Shown in pieces: positions 46,672 through 55,350 of a DNA stretch of 64,000 nucleotides. The position numbers and the translations under genes are program-made. The stretch covers positions 1 through 64,000 of the forward strand of contig CANLQH010000005.1 of the NCBI GenBank assembly GCA_947493285.1, read 5' to 3'. Each line of letters begins with the position of its first letter. Positions within the stretch are counted from its first letter, which is position 1. Below the pieces are notes generated by a model. It saw only the letters and a program-made list of their open reading frames with translations, did no database searches and was not told the DNA's origin. Origin of the DNA: an uncultured Tenacibaculum sp. Lineage in GTDB: Bacteria > Bacteroidota > Bacteroidia > Flavobacteriales > Flavobacteriaceae.

Positions 46672-47628
46672 TTACAGTTCTTTAATTTCTTTTTCAATCA
46701 CTTCAAGTTCTCTAAGGTAAAAGGAATACTGATTTAATTCTTTTTCATCTACGTTTCTACTAAAAGAAGTTAAGTTTTTACGAACATTAAATAGTTTCTT
46801 TGAAAAAGCAGCAAGTAATTCTTTTGAATTCCTATCTTTTAAGTCAGACGCTAAAGTTATTTTTTTTATTTTGTTTTTTTGAAAAATAAAAACACTTAAT
46901 CCAAGTAATAATATAAAAAAACTCAATACCCAAAGTTTAAAAGTTGTATTTTCTTGGTGATGAATTTTCTTTTGAAGATTCAGTTTATCCTTTTTTATAA
47001 GAGAAATTTCTTTATCTTTTTCTACACTCAAATAATTGTATCTATCTGCTTTCTTATTAATCTCAGATTTTTTTTCAATTAATTCGTTTTTTAAATCTAC
47101 ATACTTTTTAAAATAGCTATTTATTTCTTTATTAGTATTTAAATTGAAAACTGTCTCCAGAGTTTTAAATTTAATATCATTGTTTTCTAATTCAGATGCA
47201 TAATCATAAGCTTTTTTAGCATGCTTATTGGCTAAATTATAATTCGCTTTTTTCTGATAATAATTACTAATATTTAGATGTATTAAACTTAATTTCTTAG
47301 GATCATTTAACTTCTCTCTAATATTTAAAACTTCTTTATATTTTTTTAAAAGCCCATTGGTTTTACCTAAAGCTAAACTACTAACAGTATGTGCCTCTAA
47401 AAAGTCAGCATACTCTTTAGGATACTTAAGTTGGTTAGAACTAAATATTTTTAACCCAAGCTTCAAGTCTTTAATAGCTCTTTCATGCTTTCCTGCTTTT
47501 TGAGCCGAAAGCCCTTGATTTAAAAGCTGATCTAAAATCCATGGTTTAGAATCTGCTTTCGTTCTCTCCTCTTCTTGACCGAAAATTGTAATAGTAAGTA
47601 ATAAGAAACAAAATAATATATATCGCAT
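46672..47628 (-). CDS. Exported TPR membrane protein without output domain
   Basis: This 318-residue protein has a signal peptide ending TIFGQ (about 17), TPR-like helices (about 30-170), a coiled coil, one membrane segment (about 226-245) and an 70-residue charged cytoplasmic tail. The layout matches the sensor half of Bacteroidota TPR kinases or TPR-LuxR regulators, but no kinase or HTH domain is present. It may be a truncated sensor or a signalling adaptor. Confidence 0.65.
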   Translation of the reverse strand: MRYILFCFLLLTITIFGQEEERTKADSKPWILDQLLNQGLSAQKAGKHERAIKDLKLGLKIFSSNQLKYPKEYADFLEAHTVSSLALGKTNGLLKKYKEVLNIREKLNDPKKLSLIHLNISNYYQKKANYNLANKHAKKAYDYASELENNDIKFKTLETVFNLNTNKEINSYFKKYVDLKNELIEKKSEINKKADRYNYLSVEKDKEISLIKKDKLNLQKKIHHQENTTFKLWVLSFFILLLGLSVFIFQKNKIKKITLASDLKDRNSKELLAAFSKKLFNVRKNLTSFSRNVDEKELNQYSFYLRELEVIEKEIKEL

Positions 47629-47696
47629 TTTTTCATAAAAATTAACTTTAAAAATAGTTATTTAAAGCTTATCATTTAAAAAAATGAATGATTTAA

Positions 47697-49661
47697 TTAC
47701 CTCCTTCTTTTCTTAAATCCTTTTCCTTTCGATTTATTTCTAGAACCTTTAGATTTCGGGTTAAAAGCAGTCACCGTATCATCAAAAGTATTTTTAGTTT
47801 TACCAGCTTTATTTTTCTTCCATGAATTATCTTGAGGCAATAACTTTTTTAGCAAGTCATTACGTCCAACTTTAGTAAGCGTATCTTTAATCCATTTTCT
47901 GTTTTCCTTTTTATACCAAAAGAAAAAACGATGTTGTTCTTCTTTTTCTTTAGCTGTTTTAGGAGTTTTAGTTGGTTTTAAAGTATATGGATGATATCCA
48001 CTATAATAAATTACTGTAGCTACTGTCATAGGTGTTGGTGTAAACCCTTGTACCTGTTCTAACTGAAAACCCATATCTTTAGTTTCAGCAGCTAAGTTTG
48101 CCATATCTTCTTTTTCACAAGCTGGATGACTTGATATAAAATAGGGTATTAATTGCAACTTTAATTTCTTCTTTACATTAATACGATCAAACCTATCTTT
48201 AAACATATGAAAATATTTAAACGAAGGTTTACGCATTAATTTTAAAACAGGATCAGAAGTATGTTCTGGAGCTACTTTTAAACGTCCAGAAACATGATTC
48301 GTCATTACCTCTTCTGTATATGCATCTAACTCTTTCGGATCTGCGTTTTTATTAAACTCAGGCACCAACATATCATGTCGAATTCCACTACCAATAAATG
48401 ATTTTTTCACTTTTGGATGCGCATCAACAGCTTGATATAATTTAGTTAGTGGTTTATGAGAAGTATCTAAATTACTACATATTACTGGCGAAATACAAGA
48501 CGGCGCTACACATTTATCACAGATAGACTGTATTTTACCTTTCATCTTATACATATTCGCAGAAGGTCCACCAATATCAGATAAATACCCTTTAAAGTCA
48601 TCCATCTGAGCCACAGCATCAACTTCCTTCAATACAGATTCTTGACTACGACTCGCAATAAACTTTCCTTGATGTGCAGAAATTGTACAGAAACTACATC
48701 CTCCAAAACATCCACGGTGAATGTTTATAGAAAACTTAATCATTTCAAACGCTGGAATCGGTCCACGCTTATTATATTTCGGGTGTGGTAAACGTGTAAA
48801 CGGCAAATCGAAAGAAGCATCTATCTCTTCTTCTGTCATTGTTGGAAAAGGAGGGTTTATCATTAATTTCTTATCTCCTACTTGCTGAAATATACGACGC
48901 GCATGTAATTTATTCGACTCTTGCTCTATTACTTTAAAATTAGACGCAAACGTCTTTTTATCTTTTAAACAAGCTTCATGAGAATTGATTTCAATATCAT
49001 CCCAATTTTTATTCTTCGGAATTTTCTCTCCTTGGTCAACAAAAACAGCCGTTTGTTTAATTGTTTTTAAACTCGAAAACGGAACACCTTTTTGTAACAA
49101 CTCAACAATTTCTCGTAGAGGTTGCTCTCCCATTCCATAAACCAGCATATCTGCTTTAGAAGTTTCTAAAATTGTTGGCAATAATTTATCTGACCAATAA
49201 TCATAATGAGTTACACGACGTAAAGAAGCTTCAATACCACCAATTAAAACAGGTACATCAGGAAATTTTTCTTTTAATATTTTCGAATACACAGAAGTTG
49301 CATAATCAGGTCTAAACCCTTTGTCACCGTTTGGTGTATATGCATCTTTGTCTCTTCGGCGTTTACTTGCGGTATAATTACTCACCATCGGATCCATACA
49401 ACCACCAGTAACTGCAAAAAACAAACGAGGTCTTCCTAGTTTTTCAAAATCCTGTAAATTATCGTTTACACTAGGTTGTGGTACAATTGCTACTTTTAAT
49501 CCGTAACTCTCTAATATACGTCCAATTACTGCAGGACCAAATGATGGATGATCTACATATGCATCTCCACTAAAAAGAATTACATCTAATTCTTCCCATC
49601 CTCTTAACTTAACCTCCTTATTTGTAGTAGGTAACCAATCTGAAACTCGTCTTATTCTCAT
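47697..49661 (-). CDS. YgiQ family radical SAM protein
   Basis: The start chosen is the ATG at 49661 (MRIRRVSDWLPTT), because the frame's earlier TTG at 49679 lies on the promoter box. The protein has 654 residues. The radical SAM cluster is CFGGCSFC (about 323-330, the CxxxCxxC motif) in INIHRGCFGGCSFCTISAHQG. The N-terminal part has DVILFSGDAYVDHPSFG and LIGGIEASLRRVTHYDYWSD, typical of YgiQ/UPF0313. A basic C-terminal tail (KSKGSRNKSKGKGFKKRRR) could contact nucleic acid. The reaction is unknown. Confidence 0.9.
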   Translation of the reverse strand: MRIRRVSDWLPTTNKEVKLRGWEELDVILFSGDAYVDHPSFGPAVIGRILESYGLKVAIVPQPSVNDNLQDFEKLGRPRLFFAVTGGCMDPMVSNYTASKRRRDKDAYTPNGDKGFRPDYATSVYSKILKEKFPDVPVLIGGIEASLRRVTHYDYWSDKLLPTILETSKADMLVYGMGEQPLREIVELLQKGVPFSSLKTIKQTAVFVDQGEKIPKNKNWDDIEINSHEACLKDKKTFASNFKVIEQESNKLHARRIFQQVGDKKLMINPPFPTMTEEEIDASFDLPFTRLPHPKYNKRGPIPAFEMIKFSINIHRGCFGGCSFCTISAHQGKFIASRSQESVLKEVDAVAQMDDFKGYLSDIGGPSANMYKMKGKIQSICDKCVAPSCISPVICSNLDTSHKPLTKLYQAVDAHPKVKKSFIGSGIRHDMLVPEFNKNADPKELDAYTEEVMTNHVSGRLKVAPEHTSDPVLKLMRKPSFKYFHMFKDRFDRINVKKKLKLQLIPYFISSHPACEKEDMANLAAETKDMGFQLEQVQGFTPTPMTVATVIYYSGYHPYTLKPTKTPKTAKEKEEQHRFFFWYKKENRKWIKDTLTKVGRNDLLKKLLPQDNSWKKNKAGKTKNTFDDTVTAFNPKSKGSRNKSKGKGFKKRRR

Positions 49662-49668
49662 GCCGCTG

Positions 49669-49676
49669 CAAAGGTA
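49669..49676 (-). promoter_or_regulatory. -7 box of the ygiQ-type gene, 7 bases from the start
   Basis: On the minus strand TACCTTTG matches TAnnTTTG and ends 7 bases before the ATG, implying an mRNA with almost no leader. Confidence 0.5.
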
Positions 49677-49720
49677 CAACGTTTTAACGTAGGTTGTATC
49701 TCTTAAAAAGATGTTAAATA

Positions 49721-49739
49721 TGTTACATAGTTTGTAACA
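49721..49739. promoter_or_regulatory. Palindrome TGTTACA-N5-TGTAACA
   Basis: A perfect 7-base inverted repeat around TAGTT lies in the divergent region between the ygiQ-type gene and the M61 peptidase gene, 46 bases before the latter. It is a possible operator. Confidence 0.4.
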
Positions 49740-49785
49740 AATCGTCTTTAATCAGTACAAATACTAGAAACTAATAAATCACATC

Positions 49786-51645
49786 ATGAAAAAAATACTT
49801 GTAGCTATTGCTGCTATTGCTGTTTTAGGAAGTTGTTCTTCTTCTAAAAACTTAACAAAAGAAACTCCTTTAATCGAAACAACTATCGACATTAATAATG
49901 TTATAGATGATAAGGTAACTGTAGAAGTTAATCCTAATAAAATAAAAGAAGCTACTATTGTTTATAACATTCCTGCAATTGTTCCTGGGACCTATGCTAT
50001 GAGTAATTATGGGCAGTTTGTGTCTAACTTTAAAGCTTTTGATTATGATGGAAATGAATTAACTGTTGAGAAGTTAGATCAAAATTCTTGGAAGGTTAAC
50101 AATGCTACAAAAATGGATAAGTTATCATACCAAGTAGATGACACTTTCGATTCTGAAGTAAAACACGGAATTTATGTAATGGCAGGTACGAACATCGAAA
50201 AGGATAAAAACTTCTTTTTAAACCTTCCCGGTTTTGTAGGGTACTTTACAGGAAAGAAAGAAACGCCTTATAAAATTAATGTTTTACATCCTGCTAACTT
50301 ATACGAAACTACTTCTTTAATTAATAAAAACACTACAAAAGAAGATAATACTAAAGATGTATTTGTAGCTTCAAGATATGATGAAATATCTGACAACCCT
50401 ATTATGTACGCTCCATTAAACAACGTAAGTTTTAATGTAGATGGAATTGACGTTACATTAGCCGTATACTCTCCTAACGGAGTGCACTCTGCAAAAGATA
50501 TGGAAGCAGATTTAAAGAAAATGGTGCAAGCTCAGAGTAATTTCTTAAAAGGGTTTAAAACTACGAAAGAGTATAATATTTTACTATACCTATTTGATCC
50601 TGCAGTATACAAATGGCAAAGTTTTGGTGCTTTAGAGCACTTATCTTCAACTACAGTTGTATATCCAGAATCATATTCTAAAAAACAATTAGCAGATGGA
50701 ATGATTAACGGAACTGTTTCTCATGAATTCTTCCATATTGTTTCTCCTTTATCAGTACATTCTGAAGAGATTCACAATTTTAATTTTAACGAGCCTGATA
50801 TGTCTAAACACTTATGGATGTATGAAGGAATTACAGAATACTTTGCTAATTTATTTCAAGTAAATCAAGACTTAATTACTCCAGAGCAGTTTATTGCTAA
50901 AATGCAAGGAAAAATTGCTACTTCTAAACGTTTTAAAGACGATATGTCTTTTACCGAAATGAGTAAAAATATTTTAGATAAAAAATATGCTTCTAACTAT
51001 TCTAACGTATATATGAAGGGAGCTTTAATAGGAATGTGTTTAGATATTATTTTACGTGAAGAAACTAATGGAACTTATGGTTTAGTTGATTTAATGAGAG
51101 ATCTATCTAATAAATATGGAGCGCATAAACCTTTTAAAGACGATGAGATTATTGCTGAAATTGTAAAAATGACAAACCCTAAAGTTGGAGCATTTTTTAC
51201 AAACCACGTAGAAGGAAGTACACCGATTGATTATTCTGTTTATTTTGATAAAGTTGGAATAAAAAAAGAAACTAAGACTACCAATTCAGCATATTTCATT
51301 GATGCAAAAGGACAACCTTTTATCTCTGTAAATAGTGATAAAAAAATCTTCTTTACTCCAAGAACAAATACCGCTTTAACTGCTTTAGGTATTAAATCTG
51401 GAGATGTTTTAGAATCTGTAAATGGAGAAAAAGTATCTTTAGCAAATGCTCGCCCAATTATTGGGAAAACAATGCAATGGAAAGCTGGAGATAAAATAAC
51501 AATGGAAGTTACTAGAGATGGAAACTTAGTAAAATTAGAAGGTAATTTTACACAACCTACTTATGAAAGCTCAGGATTAGTATTGGAAGAATTACCTGCA
51601 ATTGATGCTAAAGTAATTTTAAGAAATGCTTGGTTAAATAATTAA
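49786..51645 (+). CDS. M61 family metallopeptidase with PDZ domain, lipoprotein
   Basis: This 619-residue protein has lipobox VLGSC (Cys17). An N-terminal beta-sandwich is followed by the M61 zinc site HEFFH (residues 313-317) and the third ligand Glu in MYEGITEYFANLF (about 346-358). A PDZ domain sits near 520-595 (LGIKSGDVLESVNGEKV). M61 enzymes are glycyl-preferring aminopeptidases. It should act in the periplasm or at the outer membrane. A terminator follows. Confidence 0.92.
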   Translation: MKKILVAIAAIAVLGSCSSSKNLTKETPLIETTIDINNVIDDKVTVEVNPNKIKEATIVYNIPAIVPGTYAMSNYGQFVSNFKAFDYDGNELTVEKLDQNSWKVNNATKMDKLSYQVDDTFDSEVKHGIYVMAGTNIEKDKNFFLNLPGFVGYFTGKKETPYKINVLHPANLYETTSLINKNTTKEDNTKDVFVASRYDEISDNPIMYAPLNNVSFNVDGIDVTLAVYSPNGVHSAKDMEADLKKMVQAQSNFLKGFKTTKEYNILLYLFDPAVYKWQSFGALEHLSSTTVVYPESYSKKQLADGMINGTVSHEFFHIVSPLSVHSEEIHNFNFNEPDMSKHLWMYEGITEYFANLFQVNQDLITPEQFIAKMQGKIATSKRFKDDMSFTEMSKNILDKKYASNYSNVYMKGALIGMCLDIILREETNGTYGLVDLMRDLSNKYGAHKPFKDDEIIAEIVKMTNPKVGAFFTNHVEGSTPIDYSVYFDKVGIKKETKTTNSAYFIDAKGQPFISVNSDKKIFFTPRTNTALTALGIKSGDVLESVNGEKVSLANARPIIGKTMQWKAGDKITMEVTRDGNLVKLEGNFTQPTYESSGLVLEELPAIDAKVILRNAWLNN

Positions 51646-51666
51646 ACCATTCTTAGTATAAAAACG

Positions 51667-51696
51667 AAAAAGGCAACCAAATGGTTGCCTTTTTTA
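51667..51696. terminator. Terminator of the M61 gene
   Basis: AAAAAGGCAACC / GGTTGCCTTTTT with loop AAAT. A and T runs on both sides allow use from either strand, including for the ABC-F transcript. Confidence 0.85.
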
Positions 51697-51791
51697 TTAG
51701 TCGTTTAAAATTATATGCGGAACTTTTTCTACATTCCAATCTATTGTTAAATCATTAAAAAGAATTAATATCCCTAAATAAGTTAGCAAAG

Positions 51792-53708
51792 CTAAAAACT
51801 AGAAATCTGTTCTTCAACACTTTCCCATTCTTCCATTAAAGCATCTACCTGAGCTTTTTTAGCTTTGTATTTTTCAAAGAAATTAGGACGTGAAGAAACT
51901 TCATCGTAGTTCTGAGCTAACTCTAAATCTATTTTTTCGATTTCAGATTCTAAATCAGCTATGTTATTTTCAATTTTATTTAGCTTGTTCTTAAGTCTCT
52001 TTAAATCCTTTTCTTGCTCTCTAGATAATTTATAATTATCTTTTTTGGACGTATCTTTTTCTTCTTTAACTACCGTTCTTTTTTCAGCATCACGCAAACT
52101 TTCCATTTTATGCTGCTCTAAGAAATAATCGATATCTCCTAAATATTCTTTTATCACTTTATCTTTAAAACCATACACAGTTGATGTTAAGCCTTGTAAG
52201 AAGTCACGATCATGGGAAACTACAATTAAAGTTCCGTTAAAATTTTGAAGTGCTTTTTTTAATACATTTTTAGAAGCGATATCTAAGTGGTTTGTTGGCT
52301 CATCCATTATCAACACATTAAATGGCGATAATAGTAATTTACACAACGCCAAACGATTTCGCTCTCCTCCTGATAACACTTTTGCTTTTTTATCTACAGC
52401 ATCTCCACCAAACAAGAAAGAACCTAACATATCTCTAACACGCATTCGGTTAGAATCAGTCGCAGCATCTTCCATAATTTCTAATACTGTTTTCTCAGGT
52501 GGTAATTCTTCAGATTGATTCTGAGCAAAATATCCGATCTCTACATTATGACCTAATTTAAAATTCCCTTCAAACGGAATTTCACCTACCATCATTTTGG
52601 CTAAAGTTGATTTCCCTTGCCCGTTTTGACCAACAAAAGCAATTTTGCTATCACGCTCAATCAATAAATCAACATTTTCTAAAACATGTTTATCTCCGTA
52701 ACTTTTACTTAAACCTTCAGCTTCAACAATAATTTTACCTGGTTCTTTCGAAATCGCGAAACGAACATTCATTGTGGCGTTATCATCTTGGTCTACTTCT
52801 ATTCGTTCAACTTTATCAAGTTTTTTAATAAGCGACTGTGCCATCGCTGCTTTACTCGCTTTGGCTCTAAATTTTTCAATTAATTTCTCGGTATGTTCTA
52901 TTTCTTTTTGTTGATTCTTCTGCGTTTGTAATTGTTTTTCTTGAATCTCAGCACGTAACTTTAAAAACTCAGAATATGGTTTTTTGTAATCGTAAATCTG
53001 TCCTAAAGAAATCTCAATAGTTCGATTGGTAACATTATCTAAAAACATTTTATCGTGCGATACCAATACAATTGCTCCAGCATAATTTTTTAAGAAATTT
53101 TCTAACCAAATAATACTTTCAATATCTAGGTGGTTTGTTGGCTCATCGAGCAACAGTATATCATTACTTTGTAACAGTAACTTTGCAAGTTCAATACGCA
53201 TACGCCATCCACCAGAAAAAGTATCCGTTAGTTTATCAAAATCTTCTCTTTGAAAACCTAAACCTTGTAAGATTTTTTCCGTTTCTCCTTGATAATTATA
53301 TCCTCCTAATAATTCGTATCGTTCAGTTTTCTCATTTAAATCGATTATTAACTGATTATAAGCTTCACTTTCATAATCGGTACGAGTTGCCAATTGATTA
53401 TTAATTTCATCTAGTTGAAACTCTATTTCTTTAATCTCTTCAAAAGCTTGGTAGGCTTCTTCTAAAATAGTTCTTCCAGCAACAAAATCTATATCCTGAC
53501 GTAAAAATCCCATACGTACTTCTTTATCAAAAGCCATAGTACCTCCACTACTTTCAATATCTTTAGATAATACTTTTAATAGAGTAGATTTTCCTGCACC
53601 ATTCTTTCCTATCAATCCGATTCTATCTCCTTTATTTAACTTAAAAGTGATACCCGAAAACAAATCAGTTCCCATAAATGAAACCGATAAATTATGTACG
53701 TTTAACAT
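51792..53708 (-). CDS. ABC-F family ATP-binding protein
   Basis: This 638-residue soluble protein has two ABC ATPase domains. Domain 1 has Walker A GLIGKNGAGKSTLLKVL and signature FSGGWRMRIELAKLL. Domain 2 has FVGQNGQGKSTLAKMM and LSGGERNRLALCKLL. Both have DEPTNHLDI Walker B motifs. An interdomain linker lies near 240-300 and a C-terminal coiled coil near 555-638. There are no membrane segments. The architecture matches Uup/YdiF-type ABC-F proteins, which act on stalled ribosomes or confer antibiotic protection; the subtype cannot be fixed by eye. Confidence 0.92.
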   Translation of the reverse strand: MLNVHNLSVSFMGTDLFSGITFKLNKGDRIGLIGKNGAGKSTLLKVLSKDIESSGGTMAFDKEVRMGFLRQDIDFVAGRTILEEAYQAFEEIKEIEFQLDEINNQLATRTDYESEAYNQLIIDLNEKTERYELLGGYNYQGETEKILQGLGFQREDFDKLTDTFSGGWRMRIELAKLLLQSNDILLLDEPTNHLDIESIIWLENFLKNYAGAIVLVSHDKMFLDNVTNRTIEISLGQIYDYKKPYSEFLKLRAEIQEKQLQTQKNQQKEIEHTEKLIEKFRAKASKAAMAQSLIKKLDKVERIEVDQDDNATMNVRFAISKEPGKIIVEAEGLSKSYGDKHVLENVDLLIERDSKIAFVGQNGQGKSTLAKMMVGEIPFEGNFKLGHNVEIGYFAQNQSEELPPEKTVLEIMEDAATDSNRMRVRDMLGSFLFGGDAVDKKAKVLSGGERNRLALCKLLLSPFNVLIMDEPTNHLDIASKNVLKKALQNFNGTLIVVSHDRDFLQGLTSTVYGFKDKVIKEYLGDIDYFLEQHKMESLRDAEKRTVVKEEKDTSKKDNYKLSREQEKDLKRLKNKLNKIENNIADLESEIEKIDLELAQNYDEVSSRPNFFEKYKAKKAQVDALMEEWESVEEQISSF

Positions 53709-53733
53709 GCGTTCTTTTACGAATTACCATAAC

Positions 53734-53753
53734 TTTGTAACCGTGGTTACAAA
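53734..53753. promoter_or_regulatory. 20-bp palindrome in the ABC-F/DUF983 divergent region
   Basis: TTTGTAACCGTGGTTACAAA has perfect 9-base arms around GT. It lies 26 bases upstream of the ABC-F start and 76 bases upstream of the DUF983 start. The GTAAC-N4-GTTAC core resembles Crp/Fnr-type sites. Confidence 0.5.
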
Positions 53754-53828
53754 ATTCTGTGTTATTTTTGTTGAAATTTGTGCAAACTTACAAAACGAAA
53801 CAGTTAAATCGATTAACAAATAAAAGTT

Positions 53829-54224
53829 ATGCTAGGAAAAGGGAGTAAATTATATAGTATTGTTAGAAATAAATGTCCTCGTTGTCAAGAAGGAGCTTTT
53901 TTTAAATACCGCATATCGTTTAATCCAAAAAAGATAACTAAGTTACACGACAACTGCCCTACTTGTAATTTAAAATACATGATGGAACCGTCTTTTTTCT
54001 TTGGTGCCATGTATGTAAATTATGCAATTGCTGTAGCTTTATTTGTGGGAATATTTATTGTTGCTAAAGTTTTTTTAGGGCTTAGCATATTACAAAGCTT
54101 TATTGCAATTACAATAATATCTTTACTACTTACACCTTATAGCTTACGTCTATCTAGAATCGTATGGATAAACATTTTTGTTGGATACGATAAAAATGCT
54201 AAAAACATAAAATCTGAAAGGTAG
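53829..54224 (+). CDS. DUF983 membrane protein
   Basis: This 131-residue protein has two zinc-ribbon-like pairs, CPRCQ (about 15-19) and CPTCNLKYMMEPSFFFGAMYVNYA (from about 43), then two membrane segments (about 60-85 and 88-108). This is the DUF983 layout. Its function is unknown, though family members often lie near respiratory genes. It is convergent with the FAD oxidoreductase gene, with no gap between the two stop codons. Confidence 0.85.
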   Translation: MLGKGSKLYSIVRNKCPRCQEGAFFKYRISFNPKKITKLHDNCPTCNLKYMMEPSFFFGAMYVNYAIAVALFVGIFIVAKVFLGLSILQSFIAITIISLLLTPYSLRLSRIVWINIFVGYDKNAKNIKSER

Positions 54225-55274
54225 TTAGGCTTCAAATCTTTTGATATCGATTTCTTTTTCTAGTTCAGTACCTTTTTCAAGGTGATTGAATAAACTTTTT
54301 GCTACCGTTGGTGCAATCATAACTCCTCGTGTTCCTAAACCGTTTAAAATAGCTAATTGTTGATGTTTTGAATGTATACCAACCAAAGGTCTTCTGTCTT
54401 TTACTGTGGGTCTAATCCCTGCTGACTGATTTGTAATCGTATACGGCACATTAATTACTTTGTCTAGCTTGGTTTTTAGTTCTTGCCTACCATCTTCTGT
54501 AGGAATTGATGTTTTGTCTGTCCAATTAAATGTAGCACCAACTTTGTAATAATCATCTCCAATAGGCATTACAAACACACTAGATTTTAATAAGAAATCA
54601 ATCTTTAATTCAGGTGCGTGAATTGTCATCGTTTCTCCTTTTGTTCCATTTAACGGTAAATGGTTAAAAAACGGATTTCCTTTTAAACCAAAACCTTCAC
54701 AAAAAACAACTTTATTAGCTTTTAAACTCTTATATTCAATTGTTGATTCACTAAAGAACAATTGATCATATTCAAATTTACTTTCAATTAGTTTATCAGA
54801 TTTCTTTAAGTAATCTTTATATGAATTAATTAACTGAACTGTATCAATTCTTCCGGTTCCATTTAATTCACCAAAACCAAAATCACCAATTACACCATTG
54901 ATTTTATTTTTATCAATCTGTGGATTCATATAATGTGACAGCATTGGCTTATCTGAAGCTATAAACCAATTGTTTTCATCACCTATACTATTGAATACCT
55001 TTTTGGTTTTAAACTTATAATCAACCTTTATATTTAATCTTTCCTCTAATTGATTATAAAATGGAATTGCAACTTGAAGCTGTTCGTGAGCATTCCAAGC
55101 TGGTGTAAACCTTTTAAGGATTACAGGGTTATAAACACCACCTGCAACTACCGAAGATTTTTGAGAATTATCTTCGAATACGACAAAAGATTTATTGTGT
55201 TTTTCTAACATTTCTGCGAAAGCTAAACCTGCTAACCCCAAACCTACAATTATATAATCCACCTCAATATTCAT
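54225..55274 (-). CDS. FAD-dependent oxidoreductase (DAO family)
   Basis: This 349-residue protein has the FAD-binding Rossmann motif VDYIIVGLGLAGLAFAEMLEKH (about 4-24). VVAGGVYNPVILKRF follows, along with a C-terminal GIRPTVKDRRPLVG and LNGLGTRGVMIAPTVAKSL, typical of D-amino-acid/glycine oxidase-type enzymes. The substrate is unknown. Its promoter box ends 4 bases before the ATG and sits directly after the gldN terminator. Confidence 0.88.
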   Translation of the reverse strand: MNIEVDYIIVGLGLAGLAFAEMLEKHNKSFVVFEDNSQKSSVVAGGVYNPVILKRFTPAWNAHEQLQVAIPFYNQLEERLNIKVDYKFKTKKVFNSIGDENNWFIASDKPMLSHYMNPQIDKNKINGVIGDFGFGELNGTGRIDTVQLINSYKDYLKKSDKLIESKFEYDQLFFSESTIEYKSLKANKVVFCEGFGLKGNPFFNHLPLNGTKGETMTIHAPELKIDFLLKSSVFVMPIGDDYYKVGATFNWTDKTSIPTEDGRQELKTKLDKVINVPYTITNQSAGIRPTVKDRRPLVGIHSKHQQLAILNGLGTRGVMIAPTVAKSLFNHLEKGTELEKEIDIKRFEA

Positions 55275-55278
55275 GCTT

Positions 55279-55286
55279 CAAAAATA
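55279..55286 (-). promoter_or_regulatory. -7 box of the FAD oxidoreductase gene, 4 bases from the start
   Basis: On the minus strand TATTTTTG matches TAnnTTTG, followed by AAGC and the ATG. This implies a leaderless mRNA. Confidence 0.5.
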
Positions 55287-55302
55287 CTACTAATAAACCA
55301 AA

Positions 55303-55331
55303 AAAAGGCGTTTGAAATACAAACGCCTTTT
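55303..55331 (-). terminator. Terminator of the gld operon
   Basis: AAAAGGCGTTTG / CAAACGCCTTTT with loop AAATA lies 20 bases after the gldN stop codon. Confidence 0.85.
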
Positions 55332-55350
55332 AATTTATATCATAAAGAAC

